Shown here in pieces: positions 1 through 6,954 of a stretch of 13,090 nt of DNA (its first letter is position 1; each line of letters opens with the position of its first letter). The DNA is taken from assembly GCA_013151365.1 (NCBI GenBank), contig JAADIK010000037.1, forward strand, positions 1 through 13,090, given 5' to 3'. This stretch comes from Deltaproteobacteria bacterium. GTDB lineage: Bacteria; Desulfobacterota; Desulfobulbia; Desulfobulbales; Desulfobulbaceae. A program made the translations under genes and the position numbers. Under the pieces are notes generated by a model. That model was not told the origin of the DNA. It ran no database searches and worked only from the letters and a program-made list of their open reading frames with translations.

Positions 1-21
1 CAAATTCATCAAGAATGCCCT

Positions 22-49
22 TTTACAGAGTACAATTGAGAGTTATTAT
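22..49 (+). promoter_or_regulatory. Putative sigma70 promoter upstream of lepA
   Basis: TTTACA at 22-27 and TATTAT at 44-49 are separated by 16 nt. Each box matches the sigma70 consensus at 5 of 6 positions. The promoter would leave a leader of roughly 220 nt before lepA. The leader (about 56-278) shows no convincing gene or terminator; its only notable feature is a run of alternating GGCCC/CCGG blocks near 170-190. Motif-based inference only. Confidence 0.45.
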
Positions 50-278
50 ATTCCATTCCGGCAAAAAAATCACTGGAATCCGGCATAATCTTAATCATGG
101 ACGATCAATAAGAATGAAAAAGAAGTACGGGAAAAATACCGGGACCATTTTTTCAGTCAATTCTTTTCGCCCGGCCCGGCCCGCCGGACCATGCCAAAAA
201 CGGCCTCTTTGCGCCGCAATTTATATCTCCCCTTACGCCTCCTGCGGAACAAGGCAGGGAGCATAGACCCTGGAACAG

Positions 279-2072
279 ATGAAAGAAATAAGAAATTTCA
301 GCATAATCGCCCACATCGACCACGGAAAATCGACCCTGGCCGACCGCATGATCCAACACTGCGGCATGGTGACCGACCGCGAATTCCAGAATCAACTGCT
401 GGATTCCATGGACATTGAAAGGGAGCGGGGCATTACCATTAAAAGCCAGACCATCTGTCTGCCCTACACGGCGAAAGACGGCAAGAGCTATACCCTGAAC
501 CTGGTCGACACTCCGGGTCACGTTGACTTCAGCTACGAGGTCTCCCGGGCCCTGTCCTCCTGCGAGGGGGCGCTGCTGCTCATCGATGCCGCCCAGGGGA
601 TCGAGGCGCAGACCCTGGCCAACCTCTACCTGGCCATGGAAAACGACCTGGAGATTATTCCGATCATCAATAAAATCGACCTGCCCTCGGCGGAACCGGA
701 CAAGGTCGCCGCCCAGGTCGAGGAAGAACTCGGCCTGGAGGCCGATTCCATCCAGCGCTGCTCCGCCAAGACCGGCGAGGGGGTGGACCGGGTCCTCGAG
801 GCCATTGTCAACCTGCTGCCGCCGCCGACGGGCGATCCGGACAAACCCCTCGAAGCCCTGATCTTCGACGCCCGCTATGATCCCTATCGCGGCACGATTA
901 TCTCCTGCCGCATCTTCAACGGCCGCGTCAGGCCGGGCGACCAGATCCTCTTCATGTCCAACAACGCGGAATACCGAGTCGAAGAAGTGGGCCTGTTCCG
1001 CCTCCACCACGAGGCGCAGAAAGAACTCGCAGCCGGCCAGGTCGGCTATATCATTGCCGGCGTGAAAACGGTTTCCGACACCCGGCCGGGCGACACCATC
1101 ACGCTGAAAGAATCCCCCTGCGCCGCCGCGCTGCCCGGCTTCCAGGAAGTCCAGCAGGTGGTTTTCTCCTCTATTTATCCAATTTCGACCGATGAATACG
1201 AGGACCTTGCCAATGCCATGGAAAAACTGAAACTCAACGACGCCTCTCTGACCTTTCAGAAGGATTCGTCAGTGGCCCTCGGGTTCGGATTCCGTTGCGG
1301 ATTTCTCGGCCTGCTGCACCTGGAGGTCGTCCAGGAACGGCTGGAACGGGAATTCGGCATCTCGTTAATCCTGACGGTCCCCTCGGTCCGTTACCTGTTT
1401 TATCTGCGGGACGGCACCAGGCTCGAGGTGGACAATCCCGCCCATTTTCCCGATCCGGGCAGTATAGAACAAGTTAAAGAGCCTTTTATCAAGGCGACGA
1501 TCCATATCCCGGAACGCTACATGGGCGTGGTCATGAACCTGTGCATGGAGCGCCGGGGCGAAAAAACCAATTATCACTATCCGATGCCCGGCCGGATCGA
1601 ATTCACCTGCGAACTGCCGCTGGCCGAAGTGATCTACGACTTTTACGACCGGCTGAAATCAATAACCCAGGGCTATGGTTCGTTTGACTATGAACTGCTT
1701 GACTACCGGCCCAGCGACCTGGTCAAACTCGACATCCTGGTCAATGGCGAAAACGTGGACGCCCTCTCCCAACTGGTCCATAAATCACGGGCGCGGGAAC
1801 GAGGCCTGAAGGCCTGCGAACGGCTCAAAGAGGAAATCCATCGCCAGATGTTCAAGATTGCCATCCAGGCCGCAATCGGCGGCACAATTATTGCCAGGAC
1901 GACAATCTCGGCCCTGCGCAAGGATGTCACGGCAAAATGTTACGGCGGCGATATCTCCAGGAAACGAAAACTCCTGGAGAAACAGAAGGCGGGAAAAAAG
2001 AGAATGAAAACCGTCGGCAACGTAGAAATACCGCAACGGGCATTTCTGGCGGTACTCAAATCAGAACAGTAA
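279..2072 (+). CDS. lepA: Elongation factor 4 (LepA) ribosomal back-translocase GTPase
   Basis: LepA/EF4 is a translational GTPase that acts on the ribosome, related to EF-G, and is linked to back-translocation and ribosome assembly. The 597-residue length is normal for the family. The G1 loop AHIDHGKS is at residues 11-18, the switch I region RERGITIKS at about 48-56, G3 DTPGH at 77-81 and G4 NKID at 131-134. The LepA-specific C-terminal domain is complete and ends in the typical KKRMKTVGNVEIPQ-AFLAVLK tail, so the gene is intact. The start chosen gives the canonical MKxIRNFSIIAHIDHGKST opening; the Shine-Dalgarno is weak (GGAAC, close to the ATG). It lies alone on its strand and converges with the minus-strand cluster that ends at 2143. 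Identification is secure from the motifs. Confidence 0.98.
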   Translation: MKEIRNFSIIAHIDHGKSTLADRMIQHCGMVTDREFQNQLLDSMDIERERGITIKSQTICLPYTAKDGKSYTLNLVDTPGHVDFSYEVSRALSSCEGALLLIDAAQGIEAQTLANLYLAMENDLEIIPIINKIDLPSAEPDKVAAQVEEELGLEADSIQRCSAKTGEGVDRVLEAIVNLLPPPTGDPDKPLEALIFDARYDPYRGTIISCRIFNGRVRPGDQILFMSNNAEYRVEEVGLFRLHHEAQKELAAGQVGYIIAGVKTVSDTRPGDTITLKESPCAAALPGFQEVQQVVFSSIYPISTDEYEDLANAMEKLKLNDASLTFQKDSSVALGFGFRCGFLGLLHLEVVQERLEREFGISLILTVPSVRYLFYLRDGTRLEVDNPAHFPDPGSIEQVKEPFIKATIHIPERYMGVVMNLCMERRGEKTNYHYPMPGRIEFTCELPLAEVIYDFYDRLKSITQGYGSFDYELLDYRPSDLVKLDILVNGENVDALSQLVHKSRARERGLKACERLKEEIHRQMFKIAIQAAIGGTIIARTTISALRKDVTAKCYGGDISRKRKLLEKQKAGKKRMKTVGNVEIPQRAFLAVLKSEQ

Positions 2073-2142
2073 TAATCGACCGCACCTTACGAAAAACGAA
2101 GGGGGGACGATTCATACCGATCAAAAATACGACCGCGACCCT

Positions 2143-2418
2143 TTACTGGCCGACGGCCTTTAACTGCGGGCACTGAGCACCCGTAACATCCACACCTTTC
2201 TGGCTCATGATGCTCAGAATTTCTTCCTTGCTGAAGATAGAATTCTTCTGCTTGACCACGTAAACGATACAATCTCTACAGATGTTGAAGGAAAAGGAAT
2301 CTATCTCACCCATAACTTCCCAGCATGGACGGTCGTCCTGGTACGCAGGACACCGAGTGGCCTGTTCGGGTTGACATTTCATAATCTCCCAACAGGGCCA
2401 GTCAGATCTCAGAGACAT
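2143..2418 (-). CDS. Small two-CW-type cysteine-rich protein
   Basis: A 91-residue protein beginning MSLRSDWPCWEIMKC. It carries two CWE-(I/V)-M motifs, with Cys at 9, 15, 23 and 32, then a CRDC pair (47, 50) and a lone Cys at 83. This matches the two-CW pattern found in small proteins and at the ends of sensor proteins of sulfate-reducing and related bacteria. Metal or redox binding is an inference; no enzyme domain is visible. An upstream in-frame ATG at 2496 exists, but the ATG at 2418 is preferred because an AGGAGAG Shine-Dalgarno lies just before it and the conserved part begins there. It is the last gene of the minus-strand cluster, 96 bp after engB, and converges on lepA across a 70-bp gap. 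Function unknown. Confidence 0.75.
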   Translation of the reverse strand: MSLRSDWPCWEIMKCQPEQATRCPAYQDDRPCWEVMGEIDSFSFNICRDCIVYVVKQKNSIFSKEEILSIMSQKGVDVTGAQCPQLKAVGQ

Positions 2419-2514
2419 CCTACTCTCCTCTTTTCGCTCTTGATCATCTAATATCTTCCAGGTTACAACGGAACCCCGGAAAGATATCTGAAACAATTGC
2501 TACAAATAAATTTA

Positions 2515-3111
2515 CTAACAGCTTTCTCCGTAAGATGCAAGAAAAGTCTGCAAGGCCGCACAGCCCTGCCCGGTTTTTCCGGAAAACAGGATTCGCTCCT
2601 CGGGCCTGACGGTCAACGCAGCGTCCAGCGCCGCGGCATTCTGCAGTTGTTTGTTACGTGAGAGCTTGTCCGCCTTGGTATAGACGGGCAGGAAAGACCG
2701 GCCCTGGTAGCGCAACCATTCCACCATTTCCCGGTCCTGAATTTTCAATTCATGACGCAAATCGATGATCACCACGACACAGACCAGACGTTCACGATTT
2801 TCGATGTAATCGACAATAAGCTTTTGCCATGACGAGCGCACCTCTTTGGAGACCTGGGCGAAACCGTAGCCGGGCAGGTCAACGAGATAGAATTGATCGT
2901 CGAGAACAAAAAAATTAAGGCTCTGCGTCTTGCCCGGACGGGAGCTAATTTTAACCAGGTTGCGACGACCGACCAGGCGGTTTATCAGGGTGGACTTGCC
3001 CACGTTCGACCGCCCGGCAAAGGCGATTTCCGGATAGAGGGGCTCAGGCAGCTGCCTGATTTTGAAAACGCTCTGGAGGAAGCTGACATTATTAAAATTA
3101 GGCGGCGGCAT
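2515..3111 (-). CDS. engB: Ribosome biogenesis GTPase EngB/YsxC (YihA)
   Basis: EngB (YsxC/YihA) is a small essential GTPase needed for assembly of the large ribosomal subunit. The 198-residue length is typical. The G1 P-loop GRSNVGKS is at residues 33-40, the KTQSLNFF segment (G2 threonine) at 61-68, and G3 DLPGYG at 78-83. G4 TKAD and a G5-like SGKTGQG lie further on. The ATG at 3111 lies 8 bp after the hisG stop, with GAGAG as a modest ribosome-binding site, so the two genes are probably co-transcribed. All five G motifs are intact and in order, so the call is firm. Confidence 0.96.
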   Translation of the reverse strand: MPPPNFNNVSFLQSVFKIRQLPEPLYPEIAFAGRSNVGKSTLINRLVGRRNLVKISSRPGKTQSLNFFVLDDQFYLVDLPGYGFAQVSKEVRSSWQKLIVDYIENRERLVCVVVIIDLRHELKIQDREMVEWLRYQGRSFLPVYTKADKLSRNKQLQNAAALDAALTVRPEERILFSGKTGQGCAALQTFLASYGESC

Positions 3112-3119
3112 CCGGTCTC

Positions 3120-3992
3120 TCAGATAACTTTATTGAGAGTGTATTCGACAATGCCTTCCGCTCCGGCCTTTTTCAGCTTGGGCACCAAGTCGCGCACCTG
3201 GTGTTCGGAGATCACGGTTTCCACGGAAAACCAGTCCTGCTTGTACAGCTTCGCCACCGTGGGCGCCGTTACGCTGGGCAGCATCTCGATCACCTTGTCA
3301 AGCATGCCGAGCGGCACGTTCATCTTCAGGCCGACAATACGGTCAGCCCGCAACGCCCCCTGCAGCAACATGGAGATATTATCTATTTTTTCTCTTTTCC
3401 AGTTATCATCGAGGGCATCTTTATTGGCGATAAGCTGGGTATTGGACTGCATCATCTCGTGGATGATCCGTAAGCCATGAGCCCGGATGGTGGCTTCCGT
3501 CTCCGTAACCTCGACAATGGCGTCGGCCAGGCCCGAAACCGCCTTGGCCTCGGTGGCGCCCCAGGAAAAAACGATATTCACGGAAACGTTGCGCTCGGCA
3601 AAGAACCTGCGGGTCACGTTGACAAGCTCGGTGGCAATCGTTTTGCCCTCCAGATCCTCCACCTTTCTTATATCGGAATCGCCGGAAACGGCAACGACCC
3701 AGCGGGTCGGTTTTTTGCTGACCTTTGAATAAATCAGATCGGCAACGACCTCGATATCCGAATCATTCTCCATGGTCCAGTCCTTGCCGGTTATGCCCGC
3801 ATCGAGCATCCCGGATTCGACATAACGTGACATCTCCTGGGGCCGGCAGATGAAACAGGACAGTTCCGGATCATCAACTTCAGGAAAATAGTTGCGGGAA
3901 ACCAGTTTAATCTGCCATCCCGACTTTGCAAAAAGCTCAATAGTGGCCTGTTCCAGGCTCCCCTTCGGTATTCCTATTTTCAGCACGCCCAT
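3120..3992 (-). CDS. hisG: ATP phosphoribosyltransferase, long form (HisG)
   Basis: HisG catalyses the first committed step of histidine synthesis, condensing ATP with PRPP to phosphoribosyl-ATP. The protein starts MGVLKIGIPKGSLEQATIELF, has the bipartite periplasmic-binding-like catalytic fold, and contains the HisG signature region (DAIVEVTETEATIRAHGLRI) in the middle. About 75 residues follow (RIVGLKMNVP onward), consistent with the C-terminal regulatory domain of the long form, which works without HisZ and is feedback-inhibited by histidine. I chose the ATG at 3992 (290 aa). A GTG four codons upstream (4004) falls inside the AAGGTGA sequence that serves as Shine-Dalgarno for that ATG. It sits 64 bp after hisI and 8 bp before engB. 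No other his genes are visible, so the pathway is scattered in this genome. Confidence 0.95.
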   Translation of the reverse strand: MGVLKIGIPKGSLEQATIELFAKSGWQIKLVSRNYFPEVDDPELSCFICRPQEMSRYVESGMLDAGITGKDWTMENDSDIEVVADLIYSKVSKKPTRWVVAVSGDSDIRKVEDLEGKTIATELVNVTRRFFAERNVSVNIVFSWGATEAKAVSGLADAIVEVTETEATIRAHGLRIIHEMMQSNTQLIANKDALDDNWKREKIDNISMLLQGALRADRIVGLKMNVPLGMLDKVIEMLPSVTAPTVAKLYKQDWFSVETVISEHQVRDLVPKLKKAGAEGIVEYTLNKVI

Positions 3993-4056
3993 GTTTTCTT
4001 TCACCTTTTTTTTAGGGACTCGGCAAATAATAATCTACCATAACGCATCCCTCGTT

Positions 4057-4440
4057 TCACTTTTTACCGTAAACCTCTTCAGGATCAAAGACCGGTTCGC
4101 TGTTGACAACCAGGCGGTCGCCTTCAACCCGGCGGAAGAAACAACTGCCATAGCCCTTGTGACAGGCGGCGCCGCCCTTCTGCTCAACCCTGTAGATTAC
4201 CGTATCCTCATCGCAGTCAACCAGAATCTCCTTTACCACCTGCACATGTCCGGAGGATTCGCCCTTGAGCCACAGCTTGTTCCTGGACCGGCTCCAGAAA
4301 TGTCCCATGCCGGTGGCAAGCGTCTTGCCCCAGGCTTCTTCGTTGATATAGGCCAGCATCAAGACCTGGCCGGTTGCAAAATCCTGAACAATGGCCGGCA
4401 ACAAACCGTTTTCGGCCTTGGTAAAATCGAGTTCAATCAT
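4057..4440 (-). CDS. hisI: Phosphoribosyl-AMP cyclohydrolase (HisI)
   Basis: HisI opens the adenine ring of phosphoribosyl-AMP in the third step of histidine synthesis and is a zinc- and magnesium-dependent cytosolic enzyme. This 127-residue protein is the single-domain form, without a fused HisE. Signature elements are LWLKGESSGH at about 56-65 and DCDED at 75-79 (Cys76 is a zinc ligand and the Asp residues bind Mg). The GAACHKGYGSCFFR segment supplies Cys93 and Cys100. Its ATG overlaps the stop of the upstream small gene (ATGA, 4 bp), and the GGAAGG ribosome-binding site lies inside that gene's last codons, indicating translational coupling. hisG follows downstream. Confidence 0.96.
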   Translation of the reverse strand: MIELDFTKAENGLLPAIVQDFATGQVLMLAYINEEAWGKTLATGMGHFWSRSRNKLWLKGESSGHVQVVKEILVDCDEDTVIYRVEQKGGAACHKGYGSCFFRRVEGDRLVVNSEPVFDPEEVYGKK

Positions 4441-4634
4441 AATTCCTTCCCGCTTGTCGGCCGGCCGGCAGGGGCAGCCGTCGCCTCCGATTTGGCAACA
4501 TCCTTTTTGCCGTTTTCACTGCCCATAAAATGAATGATGCAGGATGTCCTGAACTTACAGTAGTCACCAGGATGATGGCAATAGGCCTCCTCGGAAGACA
4601 TCTTTTCCTTGTATTTGGCGCATTCAAGTTCCAT
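4437..4634 (-). CDS. Small Cys/His-rich protein coupled to hisI
   Basis: A 65-residue protein not recognised as a named family. The N-terminal half has a compact Cys/His array: Cys5, Cys19-His20-His21, Cys26, Cys32 and His35 (ECAKYKEK ... YCHHPGDYCKFRTSC). Such an array could bind zinc or an iron-sulfur cluster. The C-terminal 25 residues are Ala/Lys/Gly-rich and probably disordered. Evidence that it is a real gene: its TGA overlaps the hisI ATG by 4 bp, a candidate promoter lies about 40 bp upstream, and the Cys spacing looks conserved rather than random. A longer ORF in another frame (4433-4696) is treated as a shadow. A link to histidine synthesis rests on position only. Confidence 0.65.
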   Translation of the reverse strand: MELECAKYKEKMSSEEAYCHHPGDYCKFRTSCIIHFMGSENGKKDVAKSEATAAPAGRPTSGKEL

Positions 4635-4679
4635 ATTCGTTCCAATCCGGATTCTTTATTTTTACAGATGGAGGACATA

Positions 4680-4706
4680 GTTATGCCCTGAAACATCCTT
4701 TGTCAA
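4680..4706 (-). promoter_or_regulatory. Putative promoter of the hisI-hisG-engB cluster
   Basis: Reading the minus strand, a perfect TTGACA -35 box (4706-4701) is followed after 15 nt by CATAAC (4685-4680), a 4-of-6 -10 match. Predicted transcription would start near 4673, about 40 nt before the ATG at 4634. The short spacer and imperfect -10 keep this tentative. Confidence 0.4.
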
Positions 4707-4870
4707 GATCAGCCACCGGTTTCGGGACATATTGCCGGACAATGTACCACTCTACAGGACGGTCATCAAACATTTCAGCCATTCAAATAACCGATCAGGG
4801 GAAAAAATAACCGCAGGCATACAAGTGATCCCGGAGCCTCCACATCTTCCGCTTGCCGCCGAGGATTATT

Positions 4871-4940
4871 TTCCGAACATAATGTCGGAATCGAGCAAAA
4901 AGACCGCTGCCGGCAGGGCACCGGTAAACGGTCGGCCGAC
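4871..4940. repeat. Cluster of short palindromes in the divergent his/met intergenic region
   Basis: Four dyads lie within 70 bp. TTCCGAACATAATGTCGGAA (4871-4890) has arms that pair with one bulged A. CTGCCGGCAG (4907-4916) is a perfect palindrome. ACCG/CGGT (4920-4923 with 4929-4932) flanks a 5-nt loop. GTCGGCCGAC (4931-4940) is a perfect palindrome. They lie between two divergent candidate promoters (4680-4706 on minus, 4983-5011 on plus) and could be operators or hairpins. No coding gene is supported in 4635-5126. Confidence 0.4.
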
Positions 4941-4982
4941 AAAATCCGAATAATGCCGACTTTCCATTGAAAATGGTTCATG

Positions 4983-5011
4983 TTGTCATTCCCGGACAAA
5001 TAGAATAAAAT
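4983..5011 (+). promoter_or_regulatory. Strong sigma70-like promoter for metY-mazG
   Basis: TTGTCA (4983-4988) and TAAAAT (5006-5011) are separated by exactly 17 nt, and each differs from consensus at one position. Predicted start is near 5018, leaving a leader of about 109 nt before the ATG at 5127. Confidence 0.6.
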
Positions 5012-5064
5012 AAACTCTCGTCGATGACCACATTGCCGCATAAATTCATTTCCCGGTCTTCACC

Positions 5065-5100
5065 GCGCCGCCCTGCGGGGCGCCTGATAACGGACTCAGG
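5065..5100 (+). promoter_or_regulatory. Two abutting hairpins in the metY leader
   Basis: The first hairpin pairs GCGC (5065-5068) with GCGC (5080-5083) and CCC (5071-5073) with GGG (5077-5079), leaving a two-base bulge and a TGC loop. The second pairs CCTGA (5083-5087) with TCAGG (5096-5100) around the loop TAACGGAC. The two compete for C5083 and end 14 nt before the GAGGAG ribosome-binding site (5115-5120). There is no T-run, so this is not a classical terminator. Translational control or a riboswitch is possible but unproven; I could not match it to a known SAM riboswitch class. Confidence 0.4.
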
Positions 5101-5126
5101 AAAATTACAAGATAGAGGAGAAAATC

Positions 5127-6470
5127 ATGTCCTGGAAACCTGAAACCCTGGCCCTGCATGCCGGCCATACACCCGATATCGCCACCCGGAGCCGGGCCGT
5201 CCCCATTTATCAAACGACAAGCTTTGTCTTTTCGGATACCGAGGACGCCGCGAGCCTGTTCAGCCTGAAACCCGAAGTCTGGGCGCCCCGGCTCAATCTC
5301 GACCAGGAGGGGCTGCGGCCGACGGATTTCGCCCCCGAGGCCACAGGCAACATCTATACCAGGATCATGAACCCAACCACCGATGTGCTGGAAAAACGAA
5401 TGATGTACCTGGAAGGCGGAGTCGGCGCCCTGGCCACCAGCTCCGGTTCGGCGGCCATCACCTACGCCATCCTCAACATCTGCCGGGCCGGCGACGAGGT
5501 GGTTTCCGCGTCCAGCCTCTATGGCGGCACCTATAACCTCTTGCGTCATACCCTGCCCCAGTACGGTATTCAGACCACCTTTGTCGACGCCGGCAAGCCG
5601 GAGAGCTTTGCCGCCGCCATCACCGGAAAAACCAAATGCGTGTTCGTCGAAACCATCGGCAATCCCCGCCTGGATACCCCAGATCTGAAAAAAATAGCCG
5701 CCATCGCCCACCAGGCCGGAATACCCCTTATTGTCGACAATACCGTGCCGACCCCGGCCCTCTGCCGGCCCTTTGATTTCGGTGCCGATATTGTCGTCCA
5801 CTCCCTGACCAAATTCTGCGGCGGTCACGGCAACAGTATCGGCGGCATTCTTGTCGACAGCGGCAACTTCGACTGGAGCGCCTCGGACAAATTCCCCATG
5901 ATGACCGAGCCGGACCCCTCCTACGGCGGCGTGGTCTGGAGCCAGGCGGTCGGCAAGGCCGCCTATATCATCCGGGCCCGGACCATCCTGCTCCGCGACA
6001 CCGGCGCCTGCCTGTCGCCGTTTAACAGCTTTCTCATCATCCAGGGCCTTGAAACCCTGCACCTGCGGATGGAGAGGCACTGTCAGAACGCCATGGCCGT
6101 GGCCCGTTTTCTTGAGAATCACGACAAGGTCGACTGGGTCCTCTACCCCGGTCTCGCCAGCCATCCCACCCATAACCTGGCCGCGGAATATCTCGACAAC
6201 GGCTTCGGCGCCCTGGTCGGCTTCGGCATCAAGGGGGGACTGGAAGCGGGCAAAACCTTTATCAACGGCCTCAAGCTCTTCAGTCACCTGGCCAACATCG
6301 GCGATTCCAAAAGCCTGGCCATCCACCCGGCCTCCACGACCCATTCCCAACTGACCCCCGAGGAACAGCTGGCCGCCGGAGTCAGCCCGGATTTTGTCCG
6401 GCTGTCGGTGGGGCTGGAGCATATCGACGACATTGTCGCCGACCTTGACACGGCCCTGGCTTCAGCCTGA
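5127..6470 (+). CDS. metY: O-acetylhomoserine sulfhydrylase, PLP-dependent (MetY type)
   Basis: A Cys/Met-metabolism PLP enzyme. The family member O-acetylhomoserine aminocarboxypropyltransferase makes homocysteine or methionine from O-acetylhomoserine and sulfide or methanethiol. The opening LALHAGHTPD and the NIYTRIMNPT motif (about 75-84) are typical. TSSGSAA (about 104-110) and SLYGGTYNLL bind the cofactor phosphate and ring. Asp204 in VDNT contacts the pyridine nitrogen. The Schiff-base lysine is Lys229 in HSLTKFCGGHG. Length is 447, slightly long because about 23 extra residues sit between AASLF and NIYTRI (within residues 46-74). The ATG at 5127 has GAGGAG seven bases upstream. It has a strong promoter and a structured leader, and mazG follows after 41 bp. 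A cystathionine-synthase-like activity is less likely given the motifs. Confidence 0.92.
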   Translation: MSWKPETLALHAGHTPDIATRSRAVPIYQTTSFVFSDTEDAASLFSLKPEVWAPRLNLDQEGLRPTDFAPEATGNIYTRIMNPTTDVLEKRMMYLEGGVGALATSSGSAAITYAILNICRAGDEVVSASSLYGGTYNLLRHTLPQYGIQTTFVDAGKPESFAAAITGKTKCVFVETIGNPRLDTPDLKKIAAIAHQAGIPLIVDNTVPTPALCRPFDFGADIVVHSLTKFCGGHGNSIGGILVDSGNFDWSASDKFPMMTEPDPSYGGVVWSQAVGKAAYIIRARTILLRDTGACLSPFNSFLIIQGLETLHLRMERHCQNAMAVARFLENHDKVDWVLYPGLASHPTHNLAAEYLDNGFGALVGFGIKGGLEAGKTFINGLKLFSHLANIGDSKSLAIHPASTTHSQLTPEEQLAAGVSPDFVRLSVGLEHIDDIVADLDTALASA

Positions 6471-6511
6471 ACCGACGCCATGATTGGCCGCCAAACCACA
6501 GGAGAGAGGCA

Positions 6512-6919
6512 ATGCCCTCATCAGCCCATAACCAGAAAGAATTAACACGCTTGCTTGATATCGTTACCCGGCTGCGCGGTGATGACGGCTGCCCCTGGGA
6601 CCGCAGGCAGACACCGGCAAGCATCAAAAAATATCTCCTCGAAGAAACCAGGGAACTGGCCGAGGCCATTGACGGCTCCGACCCCGAACATATCCGGGAA
6701 GAAATCGGTGACCTCTTTTTTATCCTGACCATGCTGACCACCATGTACGAGGAGCAAGGCCATTTCGGTATTGACGAGACCTTGGCCGGCATAGCCGAAA
6801 AAATGGTCCGCCGGCATCCCCATGTGTTCGCCGGCATGAAAACCGGCACGGAGCAGGAACTCCGGCGGCAGTGGGAAGAAATCAAGGCCGGAGAAAAGGC
6901 GAATCAGACATCGATCTGA
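6512..6919 (+). CDS. mazG: MazG-family nucleoside triphosphate pyrophosphohydrolase (single domain)
   Basis: MazG proteins hydrolyse NTPs or dNTPs to NMP and pyrophosphate, sanitising nucleotide pools or modulating ppGpp-related stress. Here are the hallmark GCPWDRRQTPASIKKYLLEE segment (residues 26-45), the EETRE metal-binding stretch, EEIGDLFF (about 63-70), and KMVRRHPHVFAG near the end. At 135 residues it is one MazG domain; the E. coli protein has two in about 263 residues. It resembles the N-terminal type, so this may be the natural short form. AGGAGAG precedes the ATG by about 5 nt. It is probably co-transcribed with metY and converges on the marC gene across 35 bp, with no clear terminator between. 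Confidence 0.93.
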   Translation: MPSSAHNQKELTRLLDIVTRLRGDDGCPWDRRQTPASIKKYLLEETRELAEAIDGSDPEHIREEIGDLFFILTMLTTMYEEQGHFGIDETLAGIAEKMVRRHPHVFAGMKTGTEQELRRQWEEIKAGEKANQTSI

Positions 6920-6954
6920 ACTATCTCTTCACAACCGTAATTTCAGGCCGCGGC

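Noticed and set aside
15..266. 83-codon ORF in the lepA leader
   Set aside because: No plausible ribosome-binding site, low-complexity composition, and it starts before the predicted promoter's start point.
153..1010. 285-codon minus-strand ORF opposite lepA
   Set aside because: Antisense shadow of lepA with no domain.
2148..2158. Bidirectional terminator GGCCGACGGCC between lepA and the two-CW gene
   Set aside because: The stem is only 4 bp, lies inside the last codons of the minus-strand gene and lacks a proper T-run.
2893..3480. 195-codon plus-strand ORF across engB and hisG
   Set aside because: Antisense to two well-identified genes and has no family features.
3990..4004. GTG start for HisG at 4004
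   Set aside because: The GTG is part of the AAGGTGA ribosome-binding site for the ATG at 3992, which also gives the standard HisG N-terminus.
4732..4953. 73-codon plus-strand ORF in the his/met intergenic region
   Set aside because: No ribosome-binding site, no conserved motif, and it covers the palindrome cluster.
5018..5126. Known SAM riboswitch upstream of metY
   Set aside because: The hairpins do not match the SAM-I or SAM-II layouts I know; kept only as an unassigned leader structure.
5046..6422. 458-codon ORF on the minus strand opposite metY
   Set aside because: Shadow of a GC-rich coding strand; Gly/Val/Asp-rich composition with no recognisable domain, while metY is clearly coding.
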